64,000 nucleotides of DNA from an uncultured bacterium (GCA_942636505.2 CALOGB020000221.1:62001-126000), one strand, 5' to 3'. Counted from the stretch's first letter, positions 19,501-30,824 are shown. The notes: generated by a model from the letters alone, not told the origin. Program-made: numbers and translations.

Positions 19501-19860
19501 GTGCGGTTTCTCGCCGACGAGAACATGCACAAGGGCGTTGTCATGCGCCTTCGGACCGCTGGTCTGGACGTAGAATGGATCAGTCACTCGACTCCCGGAG
19601 TGATTGACCGGCACATTCTTCTAAGACCGGACATTGGGCAACACGTGTTGATCACGGGCGACAGCGATTTTGGCGACCTGATCTTCAACGGCGGGATGCC
19701 GTCACCGAAGGGCATCTTCTACGTCCGGCTGGCCCATCTGCTGGTCGAACTCACCGCCGATCGTCTCCTCGCGTTGGTTGAACGCGGCGGCTTCGAAGGC
19801 CACATCACAACGATAACCAAGGACGGCGAACGCAGTAAGCCGTTCCCCGCTGGAGCATAA
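19501..19860 (+). CDS. DUF5615 PIN-like toxin
   Basis: 119 residues starting at GTG 19501. MRFLADENMHKGVVMRLRTAG and TGDSDFGDLIFNGG are the conserved acidic motifs of the DUF5615 PIN-like nuclease fold, with Asp6, Glu7 and the DSDFGD aspartates as probable metal ligands. The predicted role is an RNase toxin neutralised by the preceding DUF433 protein. Its stop is one base before the lpd ATG, so lpd translation may depend on ribosomes coming from the toxin gene. Confidence 0.8.
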   Translation: MRFLADENMHKGVVMRLRTAGLDVEWISHSTPGVIDRHILLRPDIGQHVLITGDSDFGDLIFNGGMPSPKGIFYVRLAHLLVELTADRLLALVERGGFEGHITTITKDGERSKPFPAGA

Positions 19861-19861
19861 C

Positions 19862-21256
19862 ATGGCTGACTACGACTATGACGTCCTCGTGATCGGTGCG
19901 GGCCCCGGCGGTTACGTCGCGGCGATCCGTGCCGCGCAGCTCGGCCTGCGCACCGCCTGTGCCGAGTCCCGCGAGACGCTCGGCGGGACCTGCCTCAACG
20001 TCGGCTGCATTCCGTCGAAGGCGCTGCTCCACGCCTCCGAGATCTACGAGGAGGCCAAGGGCGGCCAAATGACGAAGTTCGGCATCGACTTCCAGGGCGT
20101 CACGCTCAACCTCGACCAGATGCACGCCGAGAAGGCCAAGGCCGTGAAGGAACTGACCGGCGGCGTCGAATTCCTGTTCAAGAAGAACAAGGTGACCTGG
20201 CTCAAGGGCAAGGCCGCGTTCCAGGATGCACACACGGTCGACGTCGCGGGCCAGAAGGTCACCGCGAAGAACATCGTTATCGCGACGGGCTCGAGCGTCA
20301 TGCCGCTCCCCGGCGTCGAAGTCGACCAGACGACCGTCGTCGACAGCACCGGCGCGCTCGCATTGCCGAAGGTCCCCGAGCACATGGTCGTCATCGGCGG
20401 CGGCGTGATCGGTCTCGAACTTGGCAGCGTCTGGCGTCGTCTCGGCGCGAAGGTCACGGTGGTCGAGTTCGTCGATCAGATCCTCCCCGGCTTCGACGGC
20501 GAAGTCCGCCGCGAGACCGCCAAGCTCTTCAAGAAGCAGGGCATGGAGCTCAAGCTCTCGACCAAGGTCACCGGCGTTACCGTCGCCGACGGCGTCGCGA
20601 CCGTCACCGTCGAGCCCGCCGCGGGTGGCGCATCCGAGACGCTGACCGCAGATGCGGTGCTCGTCTCGATCGGCCGGAAGGCCAACGTCGACGGCCTCAA
20701 CCTCGAAGCCATCGGCCTTGAGCTCAACAAGCGTGGGCAGATCGAAACCGACCACAGCTTCCGCACGAAGGTCGACGGCGTCTGGGCGATCGGCGACTGC
20801 ATCCCCGGCCTGATGCTCGCGCACAAGGCCGAGGACGAGGGCGTCGCGGTCGCGGAAAACATCGCCGGCCAGACCGGCATCGTCAACGAGGACGTCATCC
20901 CGAGCGTCGTCTACACGATGCCCGAGATCGCCGGCGTCGGCCTCACCGAGGAGGCGGCGCGCGACAAGACCGAGATCAAGGTCGGCAAGTTCCCGTTCGC
21001 CGCGAACAGCCGCGCCAAGACCAACCGCGACACCGACGGCTTCGTGAAGATCATCGCCGACGCCAAGACCGACCGAGTCCTCGGCGTCTGGATCGTCTCG
21101 AGCCTCGCGGGCACGCTGATCGCCGAAGCCGCCATCGCGATGGAATTCGGCGCGACCAGCGAGGACATCGCCTACACATGTCATGCGCATCCCACGCATG
21201 CCGAGGCGATCAAGGAAGCCGCGATGGCTGTGCAAGGCAAGCCGATACATATCTAG
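19862..21256 (+). CDS. lpd: Dihydrolipoyl dehydrogenase (E3)
   Basis: A 464-residue flavoprotein disulfide reductase. GAGPGGY (12-18) binds FAD. GGTCLNVGCIPSK holds the redox Cys44 and Cys49. GGGVIGLELGSVW binds NAD, and HAHPTHAEA near the C-terminus provides the catalytic His-Glu pair. It reoxidises the lipoyl groups of SucB. It is the last gene of the cluster, followed by hairpins at 21271. Confidence 0.97.
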   Translation: MADYDYDVLVIGAGPGGYVAAIRAAQLGLRTACAESRETLGGTCLNVGCIPSKALLHASEIYEEAKGGQMTKFGIDFQGVTLNLDQMHAEKAKAVKELTGGVEFLFKKNKVTWLKGKAAFQDAHTVDVAGQKVTAKNIVIATGSSVMPLPGVEVDQTTVVDSTGALALPKVPEHMVVIGGGVIGLELGSVWRRLGAKVTVVEFVDQILPGFDGEVRRETAKLFKKQGMELKLSTKVTGVTVADGVATVTVEPAAGGASETLTADAVLVSIGRKANVDGLNLEAIGLELNKRGQIETDHSFRTKVDGVWAIGDCIPGLMLAHKAEDEGVAVAENIAGQTGIVNEDVIPSVVYTMPEIAGVGLTEEAARDKTEIKVGKFPFAANSRAKTNRDTDGFVKIIADAKTDRVLGVWIVSSLAGTLIAEAAIAMEFGATSEDIAYTCHAHPTHAEAIKEAAMAVQGKPIHI

Positions 21257-21270
21257 TACGATCGCGCAAA

Positions 21271-21292
21271 GGCCGTAGCGAAAGCTACGGCC
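21271..21292 (+). terminator. Hairpin after lpd
   Basis: A 9-base stem GGCCGTAGC/GCTACGGCC with a GAAA loop lies 15 bases after the stop and lacks a T run. A second hairpin GACAGGGGC-TTT-GCCCCTGTC lies at 21342-21362 and a third, GAGGGCGTCGGTGG/CCACCGGCGCCCTC, at about 21399-21430. Confidence 0.55.
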
Positions 21293-21541
21293 GAGCCACC
21301 GGCGATCGGACCGGCCGGCGCGGCCAAATGCCGCGTACGACGACAGGGGCTTTGCCCCTGTCCGGCCAAGCAAGGTTTCGCATCTGAAGTAAGTTCGAGA
21401 GGGCGTCGGTGGCAATCCACCGGCGCCCTCTCTGCGTTGCAGCGCGAAAGTTGAGGGCGAAGGCAAAGGGGCAAAGGTTAAGTTCGATCGGGGGATGGAT
21501 ATTGGGGGGATGGATGTTGCCGCAGTTCGCTAGTTCGCCCC

Positions 21542-21590
21542 ACGCCCCACGCCCAACGCCCCACGCCCCACGCCCCACGCCCCAGGCCCC
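21542..21590. repeat. Tandem heptamer repeat, 7 x ACGCCCC
   Basis: Seven head-to-tail copies, with one substitution in copy 2 (ACGCCCA) and one in copy 7 (AGGCCCC). It lies in the repeat-filled gap after lpd, which contains no plausible gene. Confidence 0.85.
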
Positions 21591-21610
21591 GTCCACCCGC
21601 ACCCCCCATC

Positions 21611-21717
21611 CGTCATCCCGGCGAACGCCGGGACCCACGGTTACGGCGGACCCAGTTATACCGCCCATCATTACCCGGTCCGCGACCATGGGTCCCGGCG
21701 TCCGCCGGGATGACGGG
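21611..21717. repeat. Paired palindrome, type C, copy 1
   Basis: GTCATCCCGGCGAACGCCGG followed by GACCCAC, then an inverted arm GTCCCGGCGTCCGCCGGGAT. The internal loop shares the GCGGACCCAG and GGTCCGCGACCATGG segments with copy 2. Confidence 0.85.
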
Positions 21718-21719
21718 GG

Positions 21720-21878
21720 GGTAGGAGGGGTAGGGGAAGGAGGTTAGGGGGCAGGCGCGCGATCAAGTGGCAGCGTAGACCGCCGCAAGCTCACGATCTG
21801 CAAGGTCTTTGACGGCATCACCCACTCCAAAGCCCCAAGCTCCGCACCCCTCGCGAACTCACCAACCCACACCCCATC
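21720..21878. other. Intergenic stretch without recognisable gene
   Basis: The two type C repeats flank 160 bases in which I see no credible ORF, tRNA or hairpin. The short frames that cross this gap are translations of repeats. Confidence 0.6.
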
Positions 21879-21987
21879 CGTCATCCCGGCGAACGCCGGG
21901 ACCCACGGTTACGGCGGACCCAGCGATATCGCCCCACCATCGCCCGGTCCGCGACCATGGGTCCCGGCGTCCGCCGAAATGACGGGG
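21879..21987. repeat. Paired palindrome, type C, copy 2
   Basis: Almost identical to copy 1 over the whole unit, with a few changes in the loop and in the last arm (CCGCCGAAATGAC). Confidence 0.85.
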
Positions 21988-22093
21988 GGAGGGAACGCAA
22001 CAACTGGGCGCAATCTGGAGTGGCGTGCACGAAACGCCCGACAACGTCGGTCACGCCAGAGTCACTCCGCCCCAACGATACCGCCCGCCTTCT

Positions 22094-22147
22094 TGTTCTC
22101 CCGCGAAGGCGGGAGCCCAGTCTGGATCCCCGCCTTCGCGGGGAAAC
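22094..22147. repeat. REP-like palindrome, type B
   Basis: GTTCTCCCGCGAAGGCGGGA plus inverted arm. It is about 190 bases upstream of the diguanylate cyclase GTG. Confidence 0.85.
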
Positions 22148-22335
22148 ATTCTTGGCACGCCACCACATCCGCCTTCCGCATCGCCTATCACCTCGACGCT
22201 ATACGCCCCCTCATCGCGCCACCCCCGCGCCACCCCAAACCAAAAAGCAAACTTCCGTCCCCGCAACTCAACCGGAACCAATCCTTAGCAAAGCCAACCT
22301 ATTAGTCGGCGCAACGAACGAACAAGCAGGTCTCC

Positions 22336-23487
22336 GTGGCGCTCGATCTCTCTACTCTCTACGTCGTCGCAGGCCTTGGCATGCTGGTCGCCGGGTTCAT
22401 CCACCTCATCCCGCTGGCAACCGGCCGGTTCGGATCATGGGCAGGGCTATGGGGCGCCGGCCACCTGATCGCCGGGTGCGGCGCACTGATGGCGGTGCTC
22501 AACGATCGGATCGGTCTTCCCTGGGCGCCAAGCATCGGCAACCCCGCGGTGGTGATGGGCTATGCGCTGATCGCCGGCGCGGTCGTGAAGTTCAGTCGCC
22601 CCGACGCGCGCCTGATGTCTATGCTCGCGACCGCCGCGGTCCTTGGTCTGCCTTTGTGGTTCACGCACGACCCGGCGCATTTCCACCTCCGCGTCGCCTA
22701 TCTCAGCGTCATCCGCGCCGGGTTCGACCTCGTCGTGGTGATCGTCGCCATCCGTCTCGCGCGCCGTGACTCGCTACAGACCGGCTGGATCGTCGCCGCG
22801 CTGTTCGCGGTCACCATACCGATGTTCCTCGGCCGTGCGTGGCTCGCTTACGGCGACCGCATCGGCACGCAGTTGACCGGCCGTCACGACGATCTCGGCG
22901 CCTGGCTCGCGGCGGGGCAGATCGCCTTCATCATCTTCCGCGCCTTCTCGCTCCTGATCCTCCAGGCCGAGCGTGGCCAGAACCTGCTGCTCGATCAGAT
23001 GGAGCGCGACTGGCTCACCGGCGCGTTCAACCGCGCCGGCCTGGACCGCATCGCGCAGACCTTCGCCGGCCGCCATGCGCCACGCACGCTGACGGTTATG
23101 ATGCTCGATCTCGATCGCTTCAAGACGCTCAACGACACGCTCGGCCACGCCGCCGGCGACGCCGCACTCCGCAGCTTTGCAGAGATCGCCCACGACACCG
23201 TCGGCCGACAAGGCCATCTGATCCGTTGGGGCGGTGACGAGTTCGTCTGCGTGCTGCCCGACATCCCGGCGGCGCAGGCGACCACGATCGGCAACCGTAT
23301 CGCCACCCGGTTCGCGCAGGCCATGGCTCCGCGCATGGCCACGCATGGCACGCTCGGGGTCAGCATCGGCGTCGTCGAGGGCGATCCCGACACGCCGATC
23401 GTCGACCTCATCGCCGGCGCCGACCGCGCGATGTACCTCGCAAAGGGCGACCGCCGCCAACCGGCCATCTACATAAAGGCAGCCTGA
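22336..23487 (+). CDS. Membrane diguanylate cyclase (GGDEF)
   Basis: 383 residues. The first 200 contain about six hydrophobic helices of a membrane sensor. The GGDEF domain then begins near DWLTGAFNRAGLDRIAQ and carries the intact catalytic motif in IRWGGDEFVCVLP. The RxxD inhibitory site that should precede it is absent (GRQGHLI). It should make cyclic di-GMP without product inhibition at that site. Start GTG 22336; GTCTCC rather than a strong SD precedes it. It is not in an operon. Confidence 0.88.
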   Translation: MALDLSTLYVVAGLGMLVAGFIHLIPLATGRFGSWAGLWGAGHLIAGCGALMAVLNDRIGLPWAPSIGNPAVVMGYALIAGAVVKFSRPDARLMSMLATAAVLGLPLWFTHDPAHFHLRVAYLSVIRAGFDLVVVIVAIRLARRDSLQTGWIVAALFAVTIPMFLGRAWLAYGDRIGTQLTGRHDDLGAWLAAGQIAFIIFRAFSLLILQAERGQNLLLDQMERDWLTGAFNRAGLDRIAQTFAGRHAPRTLTVMMLDLDRFKTLNDTLGHAAGDAALRSFAEIAHDTVGRQGHLIRWGGDEFVCVLPDIPAAQATTIGNRIATRFAQAMAPRMATHGTLGVSIGVVEGDPDTPIVDLIAGADRAMYLAKGDRRQPAIYIKAA

Positions 23488-23552
23488 GCCGCGCGTCTTG
23501 GATCGCCCTGAAAGGGCCGCAACGCCACGCACGGCGTCGCGGTCCTGCACAC

Positions 23553-24140
23553 TCAAGCGGCAGGCGGGTCCTTCTTCGCGGTCGGCTTGCCGAACCCGAC
23601 GAACAACCGCTCCAGCCCCACCGTAACCGAGTCCAGCACCTTGGCGAACTCCGGCGGCAGCGCGTTCGTCTCGCTCCGCGGTGGCTCCGGCGTATCCCCG
23701 GCAAACGGACCATTGCCCTGCGGCTTGGTAGGCTCGGCCGCCACGTCCGGCTCGACCTTCGACGCTGTAGGCTCAGCCTGTGCCGAGGACGAGGCAGGGG
23801 AAGGCGGCGTCGGCGGGGTCGGAGGCGTCGGCCGAGCGCTCGACTTCGCGTCATGCTTCGAGATCGCCGTAGCCGCGGCCATCAGCCCCGCCGCGATCAT
23901 CTGGCGTCCGACCGGCGTCCCCATCTGCCGCGCGATGGTAGCAGCGATCCCCGCGAATGGCGCGCCGCCTTCATGCTTGCGACCCTCGTGCTTCCGGCCC
24001 TCATGCCTGTGCGCGTCATGCTTGTGCGCGTCATGCGCATGGCCTTCATGGCCCTCAGGCCCAGCACCCGAGTGCCCCTGAGCCGCCGCCATCTCGGCCT
24101 CGCGCTCGCGCCGCTTTCGCTCGTCCTTCTTCTTGCCCAT
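23553..24140 (-). CDS. Histidine-rich protein of unknown function
   Basis: 195 residues from ATG 24140; a longer frame to 24206 lacks support. The N-terminus MGKKKDERKRREREAE is highly basic. A His-rich run follows (residues 31-56, nine His in HEGHAHDAHKHDAH-type repeats). Then come a helical APFAGIAATIARQMGTPVGRQMIAAGLMAAATAISK segment and a Pro/Thr-rich linker. The C-terminal helix PEFAKVLDSVTVGLERLFVGFGKP is amphipathic. I do not recognise the family. The His run suggests metal binding. Confidence 0.6.
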   Translation of the reverse strand: MGKKKDERKRREREAEMAAAQGHSGAGPEGHEGHAHDAHKHDAHRHEGRKHEGRKHEGGAPFAGIAATIARQMGTPVGRQMIAAGLMAAATAISKHDAKSSARPTPPTPPTPPSPASSSAQAEPTASKVEPDVAAEPTKPQGNGPFAGDTPEPPRSETNALPPEFAKVLDSVTVGLERLFVGFGKPTAKKDPPAA

Positions 24141-24243
24141 GTCGTCCTCTGTGCCATTCCGCGTCAGTGTGTACGAACAAGATAATACACCGATACCGGA
24201 GTGCAACCCCGGAGCCTTCGCCCCGTCCAGCCGTGACGGTCGA

Positions 24244-25065
24244 TCAGTTGCCGGACCACGCGCCCGGCAATCGCCACGTCACTTTTTGTGTTGCGTGGCT
24301 GACCATCGGCTTGCCGTCGAAGCCGAGCGCGGGTGTGTAGCGCGCATGCCGCAGGATCGCGCTGCAGGCCGCCTTGTCGAGTTCGACCTCGCCGCTCGTC
24401 ACCACGGGCCGGCAATCGGCAACCCGCCCATCGAGGCCGATCGTCCACAGGACCGTCGACGTCCCCTGCGCACCCTTGCCGACGATCGTCCTCGGGTAAT
24501 CGTCGGGCCCGATCCAGTATTCGGGCCGCGTCGTCGCCTTGGCAGGCTGGGCGATCTTCGCACGCTCGGTCGGGTCGATCCCCCACAGCTTGGCCGTCGA
24601 ATCATTGCATTTGGCCAAGGCCTCGAACGCGGCCTTCGCACTTGGCATCGCGAACGCCCAGCCCGGCATCTTGTCCGGGGTGATGCGCAGCACGGCATCG
24701 GCGGGCAGCGTTTCGAACAGCGTGGCATCGACCTGCATGCGCGTCATCCGCTTGCCCGAAGCCTGGGTCGGATAGCTCTCGTACCGGCTGTCATCCGATC
24801 CCCCGCCGACTATGCCGATCTTCGCCTGGCCCAGCCGCATCGTTACGCTACGATCGTTGGTGTAGACCATCAACTCGAGCGTCGACGCCAGCGGCAGCCG
24901 ACGCAGCGCGAGAATCGTCTCCGCCTTGCCGGTGGCATAGGTGCGGCCGAGCATGCAGGCGGTCGCGCCATAATCGACGTTCCACTTGCCCGCCGGCGTC
25001 AACGGCACGGCCGCGGTCGGCTCGGCCAGCACCGCAGCGGCGGCCAGCGCCAGCATCAACGGCAT
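24244..25065 (-). CDS. Exported protein with TonB-like C-terminal domain
   Basis: 273 residues with a signal peptide (MPLMLALAAAAVLAEPTAA). The last 80 residues (GTSTVLWTIGLDGRVADCRPVVTSG onward, then AACSAILRHARYTPA) have the TonB_C layout, without the transmembrane anchor and Pro-rich region of a true TonB. Such proteins are common in sphingomonads and their role is unknown. It is divergent from uvrA with a 215-base gap. Confidence 0.65.
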   Translation of the reverse strand: MPLMLALAAAAVLAEPTAAVPLTPAGKWNVDYGATACMLGRTYATGKAETILALRRLPLASTLELMVYTNDRSVTMRLGQAKIGIVGGGSDDSRYESYPTQASGKRMTRMQVDATLFETLPADAVLRITPDKMPGWAFAMPSAKAAFEALAKCNDSTAKLWGIDPTERAKIAQPAKATTRPEYWIGPDDYPRTIVGKGAQGTSTVLWTIGLDGRVADCRPVVTSGEVELDKAACSAILRHARYTPALGFDGKPMVSHATQKVTWRLPGAWSGN

Positions 25066-25258
25066 CCGGAAATACTCTTCATCGCATCATCCCCTTGCAT
25101 CCCGTCACGTTCGCCGGTTCTCGAAAATACGCCGCCCGGTTGCAAGCCGAGTCGACGCCTCGATCGCCCGTCGCGCAATCGGCCGCGCAATCGATCGTCC
25201 CGGATGAACTGGCATCCGACCTCATGCATTCCTATCTCTCCCACTAGTCTCCCGATCA

Positions 25259-25273
25259 GAACAGAAGTAGAAC
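25259..25273. promoter_or_regulatory. LexA (SOS) box in front of uvrA
   Basis: GAAC-N7-GAAC is an exact match to the direct-repeat LexA site of alphaproteobacteria (GTTC-N7-GTTC on the other strand). It ends 7 bases before the uvrA ATG, so bound LexA would cover the promoter or leader. Confidence 0.8.
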
Positions 25274-25280
25274 CAGCCTC

Positions 25281-28172
<2,892 letters not shown>

Positions 28173-28180
28173 TAGGATAT

Positions 28181-28196
28181 GGCACTTTAAAGTGCC
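28181..28196. repeat. 16-base palindrome between uvrA and the ATPase gene
   Basis: GGCACTTTAAAGTGCC is a perfect palindrome. It contains the TAA stop of the convergent ATPase gene and lies 8 bases after the uvrA stop, at the point where composition shifts from G+C-rich to A+T-rich. Confidence 0.7.
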
Positions 28197-29491
28197 AACT
28201 TCCTTATATGTCTCAGAACCATCCAGCCTTTAGGCGTAAACTGAATAGTTTTTCGCCTTTTGTCTCCTTCGTCTTGGGTGCTAACAAGGACTCCTACCCC
28301 TTCAAGGGACTGGATCGATGGCCTGAATGCAGCAATGCTGTTGAAATCGAAGTATTCGTAATCGCTAGGTGAGAATATCCCAGATATCTCCTCAGCATCC
28401 TTAAAGACCTTCATTGCGCGTGGCCTTACTTCTGATCGTATCGCATCATATGCTGACTCGCATTGATCATTAAGCCACGCAGCAAATAGGCCATCCTTTT
28501 CCTCATTGCTTGATGGTAGTGCGCGGTCGGCTACCCATTGGCAGTAATTGTCCGCATAGCTCAATACGCTACGAAGGTTTCCTTTGAGTGCCTGATAGAG
28601 GACGTCAAATCCTGTTGGTGTCATCGGCAAATAAGACGTAGCGACATCGATGGAGAAGGTATTCGTTCGGCTGACCAAGATCTCGGGTGCTGCATCTTCT
28701 GCAATTTCCCCAATTTGAAGAGGGTCGTGTAGATAGCCCTCTAGTCGGGGTGATCCCATGATTCCATGAACTATACCCAAAGATCCACAAAGGACCCAGC
28801 GAAGGCCTCTAACCGTAAATAGCTCATCTCTGAGTTGCTCAAGGAGTGCTCGAGCTGTGTCAGATTTTTGGAGCAATTCTAGATTATCAATAGTGCAGAT
28901 TACACCAGAGTTAGCCGTTTCGCTAAATATTTCAGCAAGCCAGTCAGTAACAAACTTTCGAAATCCGCTTCGTTCAAATCCCGAGGATGTATTTGTTTCA
29001 GATTGAACGTTGGCGCTAATTAGCGAAATGCCACCACCATAGGTGGTTAGTTGTGGTGAATTAAGCCATTTCTCGATTGGACCAGATTTAACAAATGTCC
29101 CATTTGATTTCAATCTGGCGGCGTGGTCAAGTAGGGTTTGAGCCACCTCAAGATAAACCATTTCTATAAATGCGGGTACGTCATGATTGGGATTTAACTG
29201 AAATGGCTTGCGGCATGGAATAAACAGAGAACCATGCCCAGAGGTAATATGGTCAACGTATAGTTTATATGCTGCTACGTTAACAATACTCGTTTTTCCA
29301 ACGCCGTTGAGTCCTTCAACCGTGGCCATTTTTGGAGCGGATTTTATTCGCCGCATTAGCTTTCCGAGATCTTCATCTCTGCCGACTAATAGCTTCTCAC
29401 CGAGTTCCGATGGTGGAAGCGACGTGGTCTGAAAAGGTGAACCGCTAAAGCCCCAATCTTCGTACACTTGCGTCTCTTTTTTATTGCCCAA
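28187..29491 (-). CDS. Orc1/ExeA-like P-loop ATPase, probably horizontally acquired
   Basis: 434 residues. GFSGSPF near the N-terminus and LVGRDEDLGKLMRRI are typical lead-ins of AAA_16/ExeA-type ATPases. Walker A is GLNGVGKTSI (60-69). Walker B VICTIDN (197-203) has Asp but no following Glu. RWVLCGS (231-237) is sensor-1-like and KGNLR (303-307) resembles the sensor-2 region of Orc1/Cdc6. The last 60 residues look like a winged helix (KRRKTIQFTPKGWMVLRHIRK). Composition is foreign: I counted 24 G+C of 60 bases at 28921-28980 against 39 of 60 at 27901-27960 in uvrA. No integrase or effector gene adjoins it. A defence or mobile-element role is possible but unproven. Confidence 0.7.
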   Translation of the reverse strand: MGNKKETQVYEDWGFSGSPFQTTSLPPSELGEKLLVGRDEDLGKLMRRIKSAPKMATVEGLNGVGKTSIVNVAAYKLYVDHITSGHGSLFIPCRKPFQLNPNHDVPAFIEMVYLEVAQTLLDHAARLKSNGTFVKSGPIEKWLNSPQLTTYGGGISLISANVQSETNTSSGFERSGFRKFVTDWLAEIFSETANSGVICTIDNLELLQKSDTARALLEQLRDELFTVRGLRWVLCGSLGIVHGIMGSPRLEGYLHDPLQIGEIAEDAAPEILVSRTNTFSIDVATSYLPMTPTGFDVLYQALKGNLRSVLSYADNYCQWVADRALPSSNEEKDGLFAAWLNDQCESAYDAIRSEVRPRAMKVFKDAEEISGIFSPSDYEYFDFNSIAAFRPSIQSLEGVGVLVSTQDEGDKRRKTIQFTPKGWMVLRHIRKLAL

Positions 29492-29653
29492 TTTATGACA
29501 TCGTGCACGTCTTAATGGCGATAGGCAATAAGGCAGCGCGATATCGTGATAGTAAATGTATTATTGCTGCCGCAAGCATGATGACTAAATCTCAAGTTAT
29601 GCTGTTTTATGCGGTAACGCGCGGTTTGGTTGAGCATATCGTTGACCGGCACC
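29492..29653. other. A+T-rich gap upstream of the ATPase gene
   Basis: This 162-base stretch has the low G+C of the ATPase gene and returns to host composition near 29640. It must hold the ATPase promoter. I see no ORF or clear palindrome in it. Confidence 0.5.
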
Positions 29654-29956
29654 TTACCTGAAGCCCGCTGCCGCCCGCAAAGCCGCATTGATCCGCCCTT
29701 GCCATCCCGGCCCGTCCCCGCGAAACTTCGCCAGCACGTCCGGGTCCAACCGCAACGTCACCTGCTGCTTGGCCCGGTCGCGCAGGGGCGGGCGGCCCTT
29801 CACGACGCCGTTCGGCCCCAGATAGCCCGTCGCCGGGCGGATCACCTTGCCGTTAACCGCCAACTCGGCATGTTCGAACATCTCGTCCGTCCACTCCGGC
29901 GCGTCGTCGTTCGGATCAAGCGAGGTAGCGTTCAAATCGCGTGCGTTCTCGGGCAT
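29654..29956 (-). CDS. brnA: BrnA family antitoxin
   Basis: 100 residues. The C-terminal RAKQQVTLRLDPDVLAKFRGDGPGWQGRINAALRAAAG is the ribbon-helix-helix DNA-binding domain of BrnA. The acidic N-terminal half (DDAPEWTDEMFEHAEL) contacts the toxin. It overlaps brnT by 41 bases and lies downstream of it, the normal order for this module, in which the complex autorepresses. Confidence 0.88.
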   Translation of the reverse strand: MPENARDLNATSLDPNDDAPEWTDEMFEHAELAVNGKVIRPATGYLGPNGVVKGRPPLRDRAKQQVTLRLDPDVLAKFRGDGPGWQGRINAALRAAAGFR

Positions 29957-30188
29957 TGGCCTTCCTCATCGATATGACGCGCCGACCGTCTTCGGCGTCG
30001 ACCCATATTACCACGACCATGCGATCTTCGAGCATGCCGATCGTCGAATAGCGCCGCTCGGGATACGCGACGCGCTCGTCCTCGAACTCGAACACCGTCC
30101 CCGCAAACACCTTGCCCGCATCGGCGAAATCGAGCCCTCGCTCCGCCAGCGTCCAAGTGCGCTTTATCGGGTCGAAGCTGATCTCCAC
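29916..30188 (-). CDS. brnT: BrnT family toxin
   Basis: 90 residues of the RelE-like BrnT fold. ISFDPIKRTWTLAERGLDFADAGKVF and the end VVVIWVDAEDGRRVISMRKANARERTRF are family signatures, the latter carrying the Arg residues needed for RNase activity. It is the first gene of the brnTA pair and halts translation when free of BrnA. Confidence 0.88.
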   Translation of the reverse strand: MEISFDPIKRTWTLAERGLDFADAGKVFAGTVFEFEDERVAYPERRYSTIGMLEDRMVVVIWVDAEDGRRVISMRKANARERTRFERYLA

Positions 30189-30358
30189 ATCCGACCCTTT
30201 ATGTAGCTACAACAATGCCGCCGTCAATGAGAGCATAGCGTGGCATCACGCTCAGCAAGGGTAATCGCATCGGTAACGGACGCACCTCGGTCGCTGGCAC
30301 AAAGCGGAACCCCTGCCACCGACCGTCCGTTTCCGAGGCTGCATCAAAGGACATTCCC

Positions 30359-30688
30359 ATGACCAAGCCTCACCCACACACGCCCGCCGCCAGCCCCAAG
30401 CCAAACACCAAGACGTTCGGCATCAACGCGTTGTCGATCGGGGCGGCGGCGATCGGTCTCGGGGGTGCGTTGCTGGCGGTGTTCCTGCGCTCGAAGGCCA
30501 ACCCCGCCGAGCATGCTGCGCCCGACCTCGCGCTCGACAAGCCCCGCCCGGGTGCGACCGATCGCGCGCCGGACGCCTTCCGCCCCGATCCTACCGCGGT
30601 CCCCACCAAGGCCGAGCGCGAGTCGCTCCGCCCCGCGACCGGCCCGGCCCCGTCGTTCGCCGCGGATCGCGGTTCGACGCTCGGCTGA
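30359..30688 (+). CDS. Small single-pass membrane protein, unknown
   Basis: 109 residues. A Pro-rich N-terminus (about 20 residues) is followed by one hydrophobic helix (FGINALSIGAAAIGLGGALLAVFL) and a hydrophilic, charged tail rich in Pro and Asp. I do not recognise it. The ATG at 30359 follows a purine-rich leader. It is isolated between brnTA and a repeat-filled gap. Confidence 0.6.
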   Translation: MTKPHPHTPAASPKPNTKTFGINALSIGAAAIGLGGALLAVFLRSKANPAEHAAPDLALDKPRPGATDRAPDAFRPDPTAVPTKAERESLRPATGPAPSFAADRGSTLG

Positions 30689-30700
30689 GCCGCCTTCCTG

Positions 30701-30824
30701 ATCCTCCCCCGCTAGGGGGAGGTGGCTGGCGCTTGCCAGACGGAGGGGGAGGGGGCGACCACGTGGGTTCCGTGTCCTCCCCCTCCGTCACCTGCGGTGC
30801 CACCTCCCCCTGGCGGGGGAGGAT
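30701..30824. repeat. Paired palindrome, CCTCCCCC type
   Basis: CCTCCCCCGCTAGGGGGAGG opens and CCACCTCCCCCTGGCGGGGG closes, with GACGGAGGGGGAGG/CCTCCCCCTCCGTC as an inner stem. It stands after the 30359-30688 gene. Confidence 0.75.

Noticed and set aside
21720..21878. Possible gene or RNA between type C repeats
   Set aside because: No ORF with plausible start, no stable stem and no promoter pattern.
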